Shown here: positions 26,280 to 35,452 of the stretch, piece after piece | Position numbering within the stretch: position 1 is the stretch's first letter | Layout: each line of letters opens with the position of its first letter | Source of the DNA: Bifidobacterium aesculapii | GTDB taxonomy: Bacteria; Actinomycetota; Actinomycetes; Actinomycetales; Bifidobacteriaceae | DNA: 61,600 nucleotides | Direction: 5' to 3' | Assembly (NCBI RefSeq): GCF_001417815.1 | Contig: NZ_BCFK01000050.1 | Coordinates: 1-61,600, forward strand | Notes under the pieces: model-generated | What the model was told of the DNA's origin: nothing | What the model saw: only the letters and a program-made list of their open reading frames with translations | Database searches by the model: none | Program-made: the position numbers and the translations under genes

Positions 26280-27554
26280 ATGGATAAGTCTGCGGAATAC
26301 ACCGATCTCGGCGACGGCGCCGTCGAACTACTCACCCGCCTGCGCACACATGGTCCGATGACGCGCAGCGAAATCGGCGCCGTCACCGGCTGGGCGCGCC
26401 CCACCGTGAACCGCCGCATCGAGGAACTCGACGCCATCGGTATCGTCCGTCCGCTGTCCATGCCCAGCCCGACCGGAGGCAGACCCGCGCAAGGCTTCGC
26501 CTTCGACGCGTCCTGCGCGACCATCCTCGCCGTCGACATCGCGACCACGGCCACCACCATCGCCCTATGCGACCTGTCCGCGCATCCCACCGAGATCCGG
26601 ACCATCGCGGTCGGCGCCGAGAACGAACCGGAGGAGACGCTCGCCCTGATCCGCGCGACGGCGGACGCGATGCTGGCAGGCGGCGCGGACGCCACGCTCT
26701 CCCCCGTCGCACCGGCGCGCCTGTGCGCGGTGTCCGTCGCGGTGACCACCCGCGTCGAAACCGCCACCGGCAACATCATCCAGGCGCCGGTGATGCGACA
26801 TTGGGAGAACCACAACCTCCGCGACTATTTCACGGCGCACTACCACGTGCCCGCGTTCGTCGAGAACGATGCCAACGCCCGCGCCCTCTGCAAGGCATAC
26901 GAACTGGCCGAGAACGGCACCGGCTATGCCGACGCTGAACGGGGCGACGGCGCGCCCATGATCGCCGACCTCCTGTACGTGCATGCCGGCATGGGCTTGG
27001 GCGCCGGCGTCATCTCCTCCGGCACTGTCATGCATGGCGCGTTCGGCGCCGCCGGCGACATCGGCCACATCCACGTCTTCGGCGAGGACGGCGCACAAAG
27101 CTCCTGCCGATGCGGCAACACCGGCTGCGTGGAGGCTTCGGCCGGCGGGTGGGCCGTGATTCAGGCGCTGCGAGACACCGGCCGGCCGGTGCACACGCTG
27201 GGCGACGTGATCGAGCTCGCCGATCACGGCGACGTCGAGACCGTGCGCATGATCCGCCTGGCGGGCCGGCTCATAGGCGACACGATCTCCGCCTGCATCA
27301 ACCTGCTCAACCCGTCGTGCATCGTCATCGGCGGCGAGCTGTCACACTGCGGGGAGCTGCTGATGTCCGGCATCCGCGAGCGCGTGTGGGCCCGCGCCCA
27401 GCCGCTCGCCACCACATCGCTGCGCATCGAATCCTGTTCGGACGAGGCACAGGCGGGAATCATCGGACTGGCGTACGCGGCCATCGATCAGGGGCTGACG
27501 TCGCTCGAGTTCCTGAGGCGTTTCGCTTCACGTGGCGAGCTTCCCATAAGGTAG
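26280..27554 (+). CDS. ROK-family transcriptional regulator
   Basis: A 424-residue NagC/XylR-type repressor. The N-terminal winged helix is GPMTRSEIGAVTGWARPTVNRRIEEL (about residues 24-50). The ROK domain follows, with ENDANA, the zinc motif CRCGNTGCVE and the upstream GDIGHIHV. No ribosome site precedes the ATG at 26280; a -10-like TATGCT (26267-26272) ends 7 bases before it, suggesting a leaderless message. An alternative ATG lies four codons upstream. It probably controls the divergent kinase gene and itself through the inverted repeat at 26202-26223; the effector is unknown. Confidence 0.88.
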   Translation: MDKSAEYTDLGDGAVELLTRLRTHGPMTRSEIGAVTGWARPTVNRRIEELDAIGIVRPLSMPSPTGGRPAQGFAFDASCATILAVDIATTATTIALCDLSAHPTEIRTIAVGAENEPEETLALIRATADAMLAGGADATLSPVAPARLCAVSVAVTTRVETATGNIIQAPVMRHWENHNLRDYFTAHYHVPAFVENDANARALCKAYELAENGTGYADAERGDGAPMIADLLYVHAGMGLGAGVISSGTVMHGAFGAAGDIGHIHVFGEDGAQSSCRCGNTGCVEASAGGWAVIQALRDTGRPVHTLGDVIELADHGDVETVRMIRLAGRLIGDTISACINLLNPSCIVIGGELSHCGELLMSGIRERVWARAQPLATTSLRIESCSDEAQAGIIGLAYAAIDQGLTSLEFLRRFASRGELPIR

Positions 27555-27628
27555 TGTTTCACCCATCGCGCGGTGACGCGACACGACACAAAACGACGGT
27601 ATTCCACCAAACGCCCCAATCGCATTGA

Positions 27629-27762
27629 TCAGCTGATCCTGCGCACAGTCTCTTTGTATGCGGCTTCGTCATCACGAACGGACACGACGATGATCGTCAT
27701 CGCCCGTTCGGTGCGCTCGAGCCGGTATACGGCCCGCAGCCCATCCCCTTACGCCACGCCAT
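27629..27762 (-). pseudogene. Remnant of a RelE/YoeB-type toxin gene
   Basis: An ATG at 27762 (MAWRK) directly follows the TAG that ends the antitoxin remnant, as toxin starts often do. The recognisable toxin C-terminus LRAVYRLERTERAMTIIVV (and on to the stop at 27629) is in another frame, and the region between is far too short for a RelE fold of about 85-95 residues. I read this as a toxin gene with an internal deletion and frameshift. The family call rests on the C-terminal strand pattern only. Confidence 0.55.
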
Positions 27763-27949
27763 CTATTCGAACTCCGGATCAAAGCCATCGTCGACAGGCC
27801 GATAGTCCTCTGAATGCATCCTTCATGCTCAGCCTCTCCCCGGCATCGCGTTTCATCCGGTCCACGGCTTCGAGATAAAGCGCGAAATTCTCCTCGGCCT
27901 CCGTATAGCGTTTGTAGTCCTCCGGAGTGATGACATAATGCAAGCACAT
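27763..27949 (-). pseudogene. Frameshifted antitoxin gene upstream of the toxin remnant
   Basis: The reading frame from ATG 27949 gives MCLHYVITPEDYKRYTEAEE and continues as an acidic helical antitoxin-like segment to about base 27815. A shift of frame there restores HSEDYRPVDDGFDPEFE and a TAG at 27763-27765 that abuts the toxin ATG. Without the shift the frame ends in an unrelated CRRWL tail. The small acidic product fits a RelB/Phd-like antitoxin about 60 residues long. Confidence 0.5.
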
Positions 27950-27956
27950 ATATGCT
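27943..27956. promoter_or_regulatory. Imperfect palindrome in the shared promoter region of two TA loci
   Basis: AGCACATATATGCT is palindromic except at two positions. It overlaps the start codon of the decayed antitoxin and lies 78-91 bases upstream of the intact FitA-like gene. It could be an antitoxin operator. Confidence 0.35.
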
Positions 27957-28033
27957 ATTATCGCGCACACAGGCAACGCATGCACAATGCCAGCATCCAC
28001 GGACGTGACATGGCGATACGACAGGAGGCACCT

Positions 28034-28354
28034 ATGACCACCGCAGCGACACAGCCAAAATCCGGCAGAACCAACACATTGACCATCAGACGGCTTTCCG
28101 ACGAATGCGTGGCGACGCTGAAGCAGGCAGCCAAGGACAACAACCGATCCATGGAGGCGGAGGTGCGCTCGATCCTCGAGGAGTTCACGACCGAGTACAT
28201 CGCACGACATGAGCTCGAGCAGACGAATCTCTTCAGCGAGATCCGCAAATACATGGAGGAGGAGGGAATAGAAGGATTCGACGAAAACGAATTTCCTCTA
28301 CCGGAACGCCACTCCACCGGCAGCCGACCGCCAGTGAGGTTTGATGCAGCATGA
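28034..28354 (+). CDS. FitA/VapB-like ribbon-helix-helix antitoxin
   Basis: A 106-residue antitoxin with an N-terminal ribbon-helix-helix (NTLTIRRLSDECVATLKQAA, about residues 16-35, then NNRSMEAEVRSILEEF) and an acidic C-terminal tail (YMEEEGIEGFDENEFP) that should bind the toxin. The start at 28034 follows ACAGGAGGCACCT. The stop overlaps the toxin start by four bases (ATGA), the usual coupling in such modules. Confidence 0.88.
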   Translation: MTTAATQPKSGRTNTLTIRRLSDECVATLKQAAKDNNRSMEAEVRSILEEFTTEYIARHELEQTNLFSEIRKYMEEEGIEGFDENEFPLPERHSTGSRPPVRFDAA

Positions 28355-28773
28355 TCATCCTCGATACCAACATCCTCAGCGAGCTGGTGCGCCCACATCC
28401 GGACGAGAGGATGATGGCATGGTCCGCCAGCTTCACCAATGAGGACTTCTCCCTGACCGCGATCACCGTGGGTGAACTCCTCTACGGTCTGAGTCTGCTT
28501 CCCGACGGCAAACGTAAGCAGACTCTGGCCCACCTCATCACCCGTGAACTAGCACCCTTTGCTGATCGTATTCTCCCCTTTGACGCCGCAGCAGCAACGC
28601 ACTACGCACGTATCAAGACCGCGCGGCGCGAATCGGGACGTCCCATCAGCGAACAGGACGCGATGATCGCGGCGATCGCCCGGGCACACGACGCGACACT
28701 GGCCACCCGCAATGCCAAGGACTTCGAAGGCACCGGCATCGAAGTCATCAACCCGTGGGAACACCAAGGCTGA
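28351..28773 (+). CDS. FitB/VapC-like PIN-domain toxin
   Basis: A 140-residue PIN-domain ribonuclease toxin. The acidic active-site residues are D5 (MIILDTN), E42 (VGELLYG), D103 (EQDAMIAAIA) and D124 (RNAKDFEGTGI), all present, so the enzyme looks intact. The closing INPWEHQG is typical of FitB-type proteins. It is translationally coupled to the antitoxin gene. Confidence 0.9.
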   Translation: MIILDTNILSELVRPHPDERMMAWSASFTNEDFSLTAITVGELLYGLSLLPDGKRKQTLAHLITRELAPFADRILPFDAAAATHYARIKTARRESGRPISEQDAMIAAIARAHDATLATRNAKDFEGTGIEVINPWEHQG

Positions 28774-28798
28774 TGGCACCTGCGCCGTCAGTCTTTTT
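28771..28798 (+). terminator. Terminator of the fitAB-like operon
   Basis: TGATGGC (28771-28777, including the toxin stop codon) pairs with GCCGTCA (28784-28790) through one G-U pair and is followed by GTCTTTTT. Confidence 0.7.
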
Positions 28799-28860
28799 AC
28801 ATCCTTTATAACCTTGATGCCTCAAGTGTCGCACCGAACCGCTTCAAGGCAGAGCTGCCA

Positions 28861-31119
28861 CTACTCCAGCTGCTCGGACAGCTCCATCCATTCGAGGGTG
28901 AGTTCCTCCGATTCGTCCGTGACGGCCTTCAGCTGGTCGTTGAGCTCGTTGAGACCGGCATAGTCGCTCGGGTCATGCGCGGCCATCTGCTGTTCGAGGT
29001 CGGCCTTCCGTTCCTCCAGTTTGTCGAGCTTGCGTTCGATGGTCTTCACACGCTTGGATGCCTCGTGGAACGCCTTGCCGGTGAGCTTCGGAGTCGTCTG
29101 CTCCGCTGCCTGACCATCACCATCCACCGCGGAGGACGCGTCGCCGGTGGCAACGGAGACGGCCGCGCTCTCCGCACCGCCCTTGCGCTTCGCCTTGCCC
29201 GCACCGGTCCCGGCGATGCCGGCGACCTCGTCAGGCAGACCCTTGCCGTTCTTCAGGTCCTCGACCATGTCGAGGTAGTCTTGCACGCCGCCGGGCAGGT
29301 GGCGCACCTTGCCGCCGATCAATGCGAACTGCTGGTCGGTGACGCGTTCGAGCAGGTAGCGGTCGTGGGAGACGACGATGAGCGTGCCCGGCCACGTGTC
29401 GAGCAGGTCCTCCATCACGGCGAGCATGTCGGTGTCGAGGTCGTTGCCGGGCTCGTCCATGATGAGCACGTTCGGCTCGTCGAGCAGGATGAGCAGCAGC
29501 TGCATGCGGCGCTTCTGCCCGCCGGACAGGTCAGCGATCGGCGTCATCAGCTGCGCGGATTCGAAACCGAGACGCTCCATGAGCTGGCCGGGCGTCACCT
29601 CCTTGCCGTCGACGATGTAGCTCGGCTTGTAGCGGCTCAATACTTCCTTGATCTTGTACTTGCCGAGTTTCTCCAGCTCGTCGAGACGCTGCGAAAGCAC
29701 GGCGAAGCGCACCGTCTTGCCGATGTTCACATGCCCCACGGTCGGGGTGAGCGTGCCGTCGATGAGCTTCAGCAGCGTGGATTTGCCGGCGCCGTTCGCG
29801 CCGACGATGCCGAACCGGTCGCCGGGGCCGATGAGCCAGGTCACGTCGTCGAGGATCTCTCGGCCGGACACGGTCACCTTGCGTGCGGCGGACGTGCCTT
29901 CGCCGGCGTCGGCGAGTGTCGCGGACGCATCGACGCCGATGGTCTCGCCGCCGGTGTTCGCGCGGCGGACCGCACGTTCGTCGTCGGCGAAGGCGGAGGC
30001 GGAGACACCTTCCGCCTCGGCCTTCGCGCGAGCCTGTTCGGCGGCGGCGACGGCCTCGGGCACGCCGGCGTCCACCAGCCGCGGGTCGGTCATATCGGTG
30101 ACGGCCACTTCGACGGAACCGTGGAGCTGCGGTTCGGCGTACATCGCGTTCACCACGTCCACGCGCGACGCGGAGTCGGCGAGCGCGGCGGCGTCCGGGG
30201 CGACGCGCGAGATATCGCCATGCTTTTCGAAGATCTGCGTCACGTCGACGAGGTCCACGACCTGCTTGCCGAGGCGCGAGGTGGCCATCTGCTTCAGTTC
30301 GAGCGTGTTGCGCATCGGCGGCACGTCGGCGATGAGCTCGCGCGCGGCCTTGACGTGGAACTTCTGCTTGGTGGAGCGGGCGCGGGCGCCGCGCGACAGC
30401 CATGCGAGCTCCTTGCGGGCGAGGTTGCGGCGTTTGGTCTCGCGCACGTCCGCCTGCCTGTCGCGTTCGACGCGCTGCAGCATGTACGCGGAGTAGCCTC
30501 CTTCGAACGGTTCGATGACGCCGTCGTGCACCTCCCACATGGATTCGCACACCTCGTCGAGGAACCAGCGGTCGTGGGTGACGAGCAGCAGCGCGCCCTG
30601 GCCGCGCGACCAGCGGTTCTTCAGGTGTTCGGCGAGCCAGTGGATGGTGACGACGTCAAGGTGGTTGGTGGGCTCGTCGAGGGCGAGGATGTCCCAGTCC
30701 TTGAGCAGGAGGCGTGCGAGGTCGGCGCGGCGGCGCTGGCCGCCGGACAGGGAGCCGACCTTCGCGTCGAGGCTCATGCCGCCGAGCAGCGCCTCGACGA
30801 TCTCACGGGAGGTGTTGTCGGACGCCCATTCGTAGTCGGCGCGGCCCTCCAGCGCGGCTTCGCGGATCGTGGCCTCGTCGTCGAGCGGATCGCGTTGGTC
30901 GAGCATGCCGAAGGTGAGACCGCCGCGTTTCGTCACGCGGCCCGAATCCGGTTCCTGGGTGCCGCGGAACAGGTGCAGCAGCGTGGATTTGCCGTCGCCG
31001 TTGCGGCCGACGATGCCGATGCGGTCGCCTTCGAAGACGCCCTGCGTCACATCGGTGAAGATGGTTTTGGTGGCGAAGGCGAGGGATACGTGTTCCAGTC
31101 CAATATCGTAAGTCGGCAT
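28861..31119 (-). CDS. ABC-F family ATPase, Uup-like
   Basis: A 752-residue soluble protein with two ABC domains and no membrane segments. Domain 1 has Walker A GRNGDGKST (38-46), signature LSGGQRRR (124-131) and Walker B DILALDEPTNHLD. Domain 2 has GANGAGKST (440-448), LSGGQKRR (531-538) and NVLIMDEPGNDLD. A C-terminal coiled coil (about 685-752) resembles that of Uup. An unusual insertion of roughly 105 residues (about 303-412, Ala/Asp/Glu-rich) interrupts the first strands of domain 2. ABC-F proteins act on the ribosome, rescuing or protecting it. The start at 31119 has no clear ribosome site. Confidence 0.9.
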   Translation of the reverse strand: MPTYDIGLEHVSLAFATKTIFTDVTQGVFEGDRIGIVGRNGDGKSTLLHLFRGTQEPDSGRVTKRGGLTFGMLDQRDPLDDEATIREAALEGRADYEWASDNTSREIVEALLGGMSLDAKVGSLSGGQRRRADLARLLLKDWDILALDEPTNHLDVVTIHWLAEHLKNRWSRGQGALLLVTHDRWFLDEVCESMWEVHDGVIEPFEGGYSAYMLQRVERDRQADVRETKRRNLARKELAWLSRGARARSTKQKFHVKAARELIADVPPMRNTLELKQMATSRLGKQVVDLVDVTQIFEKHGDISRVAPDAAALADSASRVDVVNAMYAEPQLHGSVEVAVTDMTDPRLVDAGVPEAVAAAEQARAKAEAEGVSASAFADDERAVRRANTGGETIGVDASATLADAGEGTSAARKVTVSGREILDDVTWLIGPGDRFGIVGANGAGKSTLLKLIDGTLTPTVGHVNIGKTVRFAVLSQRLDELEKLGKYKIKEVLSRYKPSYIVDGKEVTPGQLMERLGFESAQLMTPIADLSGGQKRRMQLLLILLDEPNVLIMDEPGNDLDTDMLAVMEDLLDTWPGTLIVVSHDRYLLERVTDQQFALIGGKVRHLPGGVQDYLDMVEDLKNGKGLPDEVAGIAGTGAGKAKRKGGAESAAVSVATGDASSAVDGDGQAAEQTTPKLTGKAFHEASKRVKTIERKLDKLEERKADLEQQMAAHDPSDYAGLNELNDQLKAVTDESEELTLEWMELSEQLE

Positions 31120-31193
31120 AGACCACTAACTTAGCGTCACCACCGGGCATCCCCGCTCCGGACCACCCACTCCCCCACCCCACTTCCCACCCC

Positions 31194-31287
31194 ACTCCCC
31201 ATGGTGCGGTTTCACTCTAAGCGCAATCGGCGGAATGACGCCGTTCCCCGCAACCGCACCATGGGGAGTTTACCGCACCATGGGAGT
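31194..31287. repeat. Inverted/direct repeat element with nested hairpin
   Basis: Perfect 18-base arms (31194-31211 and 31252-31269) enclose 40 bases that contain a nested CGGCG/CGCCG hairpin. A third copy of the right arm, lacking one G, follows directly (31270-31287). It lies between two minus-strand genes, after the amidotransferase gene, and may terminate its transcript. Confidence 0.7.
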
Positions 31288-31336
31288 CGGGCGCGGGAGA
31301 TGCGGGCGCGGGGGATGGGATGTGGACGGGGTGGGC

Positions 31337-32101
31337 TCAGCTGATGACGGGGTCTTTGGGTCTGGACTCCTCGGCGCGCTTGTCGATGGCGCGGGCGTAG
31401 CTGTTGCACCGGGCCGCGAAGCCGGTGAACACCTGGTCGGCGAGCGGGTGGATGAGCGGATTGCAACGGGCGAACTGCTCGCGCAGCTGCGACTTGGAGC
31501 CTCCGGCGGCCTTCAGGTCCTTGACCATGCTCGGCTCGTCGAGCCATTCCTCGAGCAGCGCCGAACCCACCTCCAGATGGAACTGGAGCCCCAGCGCGGA
31601 ACCCGCGCGGAACGCCTGCACCTTGGTCGCCTCCGAGCGGGCGAGCAGCTGGGCTCCCTCGGGAAGCCCCACCACGTCGTTGTGCCAGTGGAGCACGTCG
31701 ATCTGCTTGTCCCACATGGAGAAGTAGTCGTGCTTGTCGACTCGCTTGATCGGTCCGAACCCGATCTCCGGCCGCTCGCCGCGATGCAGCTTCGCACCGA
31801 GAGCGGTGGCGATGATCTGATGGCCGAGGCACACGCCCAGCACCGGCTTGTTGACGGCGATGGCGGCGCGAGCGAGTTTCGCCTCGGCCTTGAGACCGGG
31901 GTGCCTGTCGTAGTCGGTGGCGCCCATCGGCCCGCCCATGATCACGACGCCGGCGAGTTCGTCGAATGCGGGCAGGTCGGGTTTCTTCTCATCCACGATG
32001 TTGAGAATCTGGTAGCCGAGTCCGATCTCGTCGAACGCGGTGACGATGCGCCCGGGCTTCTCCCAAGGCACATGTTGCAGAACAAGCACTTGCGCAGTCA
32101 T
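31337..32101 (-). CDS. Class I glutamine amidotransferase (GMP synthase-like domain)
   Basis: A 254-residue stand-alone class I amidotransferase. The nucleophile Cys91 lies in GVCLGHQ, and H175 and E177 in FHLEV complete the triad, so it should be active. Stand-alone members are often called GMP synthase-like proteins; some hydrolyse gamma-glutamyl bonds. The acceptor is not known. The start at 32101 (MTAQVLVLQH) is preferred over an ATG three codons earlier, but neither has a strong ribosome site. It is divergent from cysS. Confidence 0.85.
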   Translation of the reverse strand: MTAQVLVLQHVPWEKPGRIVTAFDEIGLGYQILNIVDEKKPDLPAFDELAGVVIMGGPMGATDYDRHPGLKAEAKLARAAIAVNKPVLGVCLGHQIIATALGAKLHRGERPEIGFGPIKRVDKHDYFSMWDKQIDVLHWHNDVVGLPEGAQLLARSEATKVQAFRAGSALGLQFHLEVGSALLEEWLDEPSMVKDLKAAGGSKSQLREQFARCNPLIHPLADQVFTGFAARCNSYARAIDKRAEESRPKDPVIS

Positions 32102-32139
32102 GGTTCCCATTGTGGCACGACCTACGTAAACGCCGTTCG

Positions 32140-32205
32140 CATGGCGCCGCAATGCCACGCCGCAATGCCACGCCGCCATGTCTCCGCCGCCACGACGCCA
32201 TGCCG
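32140..32205. repeat. Short degenerate repeat, unit about 13 bp
   Basis: GCAATGCCACGCC is repeated directly and followed by variants such as GCCATGTCTCC and CGACGCCATGCC. It resembles the tandem repeat at 3928-4001 and lies in the promoter region of cysS. Confidence 0.55.
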
Positions 32206-32284
32206 CGCGTCATAGATTTCATCTATTCCATCCGATCGCGTGCCGCTTTGCGCCTGTCGGCTCGCACACATACGCTAGGGGCTT

Positions 32285-33943
32285 ATGGGAAACAGTCAAG
32301 AACCGCAGGATTTCAGCGCCTCCGTCATGCCGAGCGCGCTTGACGCACCGCGCGTCACCAAGGCCGCCGCCGGTCTGAAGCTCTACGACACCGCCTCGCA
32401 CGCCACGAGCGTGTTCACGCCGATCAAGCCCGGCCGTGTCGGCATCTACGTGTGCGGCGCCACGGTGCAGTCCTCGCCGCATATCGGCCATATCCGCGCC
32501 GCCGTGGCGTTCGACGTCGTGCGCCGTTGGTTCCTCAAACTCGGGTATCAGGTCACGTTCGTGAGGAACGTCACCGACATCGACGACAAGATCCTCGACA
32601 AGGCCGCCGCCGCGGGCCAGCAGTGGTGGGCGCGCGCCTACTACTACGAGCGCGAGTTCACGCACGCCTACGAGACGCTCGGCGTGTTGCCGCCTACGGT
32701 CGAGCCGCGCGCGACTGGCCACATGTCCGACATGATCGACCTGATCGAACGCATCATCGCGAACGGCCACGGCTACGCAGTGCGCGACGCGGACGGCAAC
32801 CCGACCGGCAACGTGTATTTCGACGTCGCATCCTGGCCGCACTACGGCGAACTGACGCACCAGAAGCAGTCCGGCGCCGCGGAGGTCGACGAGGCTGCGG
32901 CCGTCGCCGACCGTATGGGCCCGTCCGTCGACGCCGCCGGCGACGACAAATACAATCCGGTCGACCCGGCCGACGCCTCCCCCGACAAGCACGATTCGCG
33001 CGATTTCGCGCTGTGGAAGGCCCCGAAGGATTCCGATCCGCTCGACGCGCGCTGGAACACGCCGTTCGGCGTGGGCCGCCCGGGCTGGCATATCGAATGC
33101 TCGGCGATGAGCCATCGCTACCTCAAGGACGGTTTCGACATCCACGGCGGCGGCCTCGACCTGCGCTTCCCCCACCATGAGAACGAGATGGCGCAGACCC
33201 GCGCCGCCGGCTACGATTCGGCCGCGCGCTGGATGCACTCGGCGTGGGTCACCGCCAAGGGCGAGAAGATGTCGAAGTCGCTGGGCACCGGCCTGTCCGT
33301 GCCGAGCGTGCTCGCCGAACATTCCGCGTGGGTGGTGCGTTACGCGCTGGGCTCCGTCCAGTACCGTTCGATGCTCGAATGGTCCGATCAGGCGCTGGTC
33401 GAGGCGCAGGCCGCGTACGACCGCATCTCGAACTTCATCGAACGCGCGGGCGTCGCGCTTGGCGAACAGCCGTCGCGCGAGGAGATCGTCGCGCTCACCG
33501 CCGACGATCTTCCGGATGATTTCGTCGCCGCGATGAACGACGACGTGAACGTCTCCGGCGCCGCCGCCGCGATCTTCACCGCGATCCGCAACGGCAACAC
33601 GCTGCTGTCCCGCCTCACCGACCACGCCGATTCCGCCGAGGCCAGATCCGAGGTGCGCGCCGCGCTCGTCGCCGTGCGCGCGATGCTCGACACGCTCGGA
33701 CTCGACCCGCTCGCCGAACCGTGGGTCTCGCAGGGCGCCGCGGGCGGCGCGGCCGGCTCCGGCGCGGATGAGTCCCCGGAACATCAGGCGCTGGAGCGCC
33801 TCATCGGCGAACAGCTGACCGCGCGTGCCGAAGCCCGCAAGGCGAGGGACTTCGCCAAGGCCGATGCGATCCGCGACACGCTGGCCGAAGCCGGCATCGC
33901 CATCGAAGACGGTCCGCAGGGCTCCACCTGGAGTCTCAAGTAG
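32285..33943 (+). CDS. cysS: Cysteinyl-tRNA synthetase
   Basis: A 552-residue class I aminoacyl-tRNA synthetase charging tRNA-Cys. It has the HIGH motif as PHIGHIR (65-71), the KMSKS loop (328-332) and zinc ligands C57, C272 in [11 protein letters not shown] and H297 in FPHHEN. A hydrophilic insertion of about 40 residues (197-236) interrupts the catalytic domain, as in other bifidobacterial or actinobacterial forms. No ribosome site is present; a -10-like TACGCT (32271-32276) ends 8 bases before the ATG, suggesting a leaderless transcript. Confidence 0.96.
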   Translation: MGNSQEPQDFSASVMPSALDAPRVTKAAAGLKLYDTASHATSVFTPIKPGRVGIYVCGATVQSSPHIGHIRAAVAFDVVRRWFLKLGYQVTFVRNVTDIDDKILDKAAAAGQQWWARAYYYEREFTHAYETLGVLPPTVEPRATGHMSDMIDLIERIIANGHGYAVRDADGNPTGNVYFDVASWPHYGELTHQKQSGAAEVDEAAAVADRMGPSVDAAGDDKYNPVDPADASPDKHDSRDFALWKAPKDSDPLDARWNTPFGVGRPGWHIECSAMSHRYLKDGFDIHGGGLDLRFPHHENEMAQTRAAGYDSAARWMHSAWVTAKGEKMSKSLGTGLSVPSVLAEHSAWVVRYALGSVQYRSMLEWSDQALVEAQAAYDRISNFIERAGVALGEQPSREEIVALTADDLPDDFVAAMNDDVNVSGAAAAIFTAIRNGNTLLSRLTDHADSAEARSEVRAALVAVRAMLDTLGLDPLAEPWVSQGAAGGAAGSGADESPEHQALERLIGEQLTARAEARKARDFAKADAIRDTLAEAGIAIEDGPQGSTWSLK

Positions 33944-33961
33944 CGTCGTCCGCAGGCATGG

Positions 33962-34005
33962 CACGGCCCCGGCCCCGGGATTCATCCATCGGGGCCGGGG
34001 CCGTG
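33962..34005. terminator. Bidirectional terminator after cysS
   Basis: Perfect 16-base GC arms (33962-33977 and 33990-34005) flank a 12-base loop between convergent cysS and the CDF transporter gene. No T-tract. Confidence 0.65.
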
Positions 34006-34049
34006 TCGTATCGGAGCCGGTCGGCGTCCGCCGGATCAGCCGAACTTGA

Positions 34050-35168
34050 TCAGTCGAAGACGAAATCGACGTCGACGATGTGCAGGCGGCGCTTGAGCTC
34101 GTGTTCGAGCGCCCGCTTGCATTCGACGAGGTCGGCCACGTCGATGGTGTCGCCGGTGCCGGCGAGATACACGTCGACCGTGTAGTTCATGCCGGTCTTG
34201 AAGATCAGCGTCTTCTCGTATTCGGTGTTCGCCGGCAGGTGGCGCTGCGCCACCGTCTCCACGTGGCTGTTGGTCTCGTCGTCGTCATGCACGCCGCCGA
34301 CCAGTTCGACGAACGCCTCCCTGATCACCCCGAGCGGCTCCTTGATGGTGGCGGCGACGAGCCCGACGGTGATGAAGAAGTCGCCGGTGTAGTGCAGGAA
34401 GCCGAGCGGACCGCCTGCGGGCAACACCAGGAGGACCACGGCGACCGCTCCCACGCCGAACGACATCACGCCGTCCACGAGCGTGCTTTTTGCCTCCGCT
34501 CCCAGCATCGTGCTGGAATCGCGGATCGAACGGTTGCGCGCGCGGTAGTAGAGGTACAGGCCGAGGCAGGATGCGACGGCGAAGATCTCGTAGACGACGA
34601 CCGGCCCGGTGGCGATGGGTTCACCCTCGCCAAGCGCGAACCAGTCGTAGGCGACCCGTGCGACGTCGAGCAGGGAGTAGAGCAGGAGCGAGAGCGTGAG
34701 GATGGCCTTGGCGATCGCGTAGATCGGCTCAAGCGCGAACATGCCGTTGGGGAAGCGTTCGGTGGTGCGCACGGTGCGGTGCGAGAGGTATACCGCGACG
34801 AGCCCGGAGAGCACGGATATCGCGGTGAAGGAGGAGTCGAGGAACATGGCCTTGAGGCCGGTCATGAAGAACACGATCATGCCGGCGGCGACCTGCGCCA
34901 CGTTGACGACGATGCCGACGGTGAGCGCGCGGCGTTCGACGGCCTTGTGGTTGGAGGGGGCGGGGACTGCGCCCTTGGCCTCGCCCGCCGCGGTTCGCGC
35001 GGGTTTCCCGGTTTCCAGGTTCTTGTGGTTGATGCGGTTGAGGGTGAGCGGCACCCGGTTCGGGCGGATGCGTCGTGCGATGCGTCCGCCGATCGCGCGG
35101 ATGCTTGAAGTGCCGCCGGTCCTGGTCGTGCAGGTGCCGCCGCCGTCTGGCATATGCTTATTGGTCAT
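34050..35168 (-). CDS. Cation diffusion facilitator family transporter
   Basis: A 372-residue membrane protein with a basic N-terminal region of about 85 residues, six membrane segments, and a cytoplasmic C-terminal domain ending HIVDVDFVFD. CDF features are the segment FLDSSFTAISVLSGLVAVYLS with an acidic residue in the membrane and TLVDGVMSFGVG. Members export Zn, Fe, Mn or Co; here FLDSS replaces the common DSxHD-type site, so the metal cannot be named. The start at 35168 follows GGAAGGCCCATCAT on the minus strand. Confidence 0.82.
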   Translation of the reverse strand: MTNKHMPDGGGTCTTRTGGTSSIRAIGGRIARRIRPNRVPLTLNRINHKNLETGKPARTAAGEAKGAVPAPSNHKAVERRALTVGIVVNVAQVAAGMIVFFMTGLKAMFLDSSFTAISVLSGLVAVYLSHRTVRTTERFPNGMFALEPIYAIAKAILTLSLLLYSLLDVARVAYDWFALGEGEPIATGPVVVYEIFAVASCLGLYLYYRARNRSIRDSSTMLGAEAKSTLVDGVMSFGVGAVAVVLLVLPAGGPLGFLHYTGDFFITVGLVAATIKEPLGVIREAFVELVGGVHDDDETNSHVETVAQRHLPANTEYEKTLIFKTGMNYTVDVYLAGTGDTIDVADLVECKRALEHELKRRLHIVDVDFVFD

Positions 35169-35452
35169 ATGATGGGCCTTCCGGTGCTTGGCTGTCCGCG
35201 TTGGCCCTCGTCCGTTCCGCACGTCGATTGCGACGGCCGATCGCGGATCATCGCGGGTGGCCCATCGTGACGCACGTGCCGGAAGTGGCTCACAGCAGTC
35301 AGCTCGGTGGTGTCCAGGAAATCGTCAAAACACGGCCGTCATGGCCGCCGTGATCACATTCCACGGATTTTCTTGCCCCTCCATGGTACCGGAAGGCCCT
35401 TACCGGGGCTCGCCGCCGGTTTTCCCGCGTGGCGGCTAGACTGTAGCCCATT

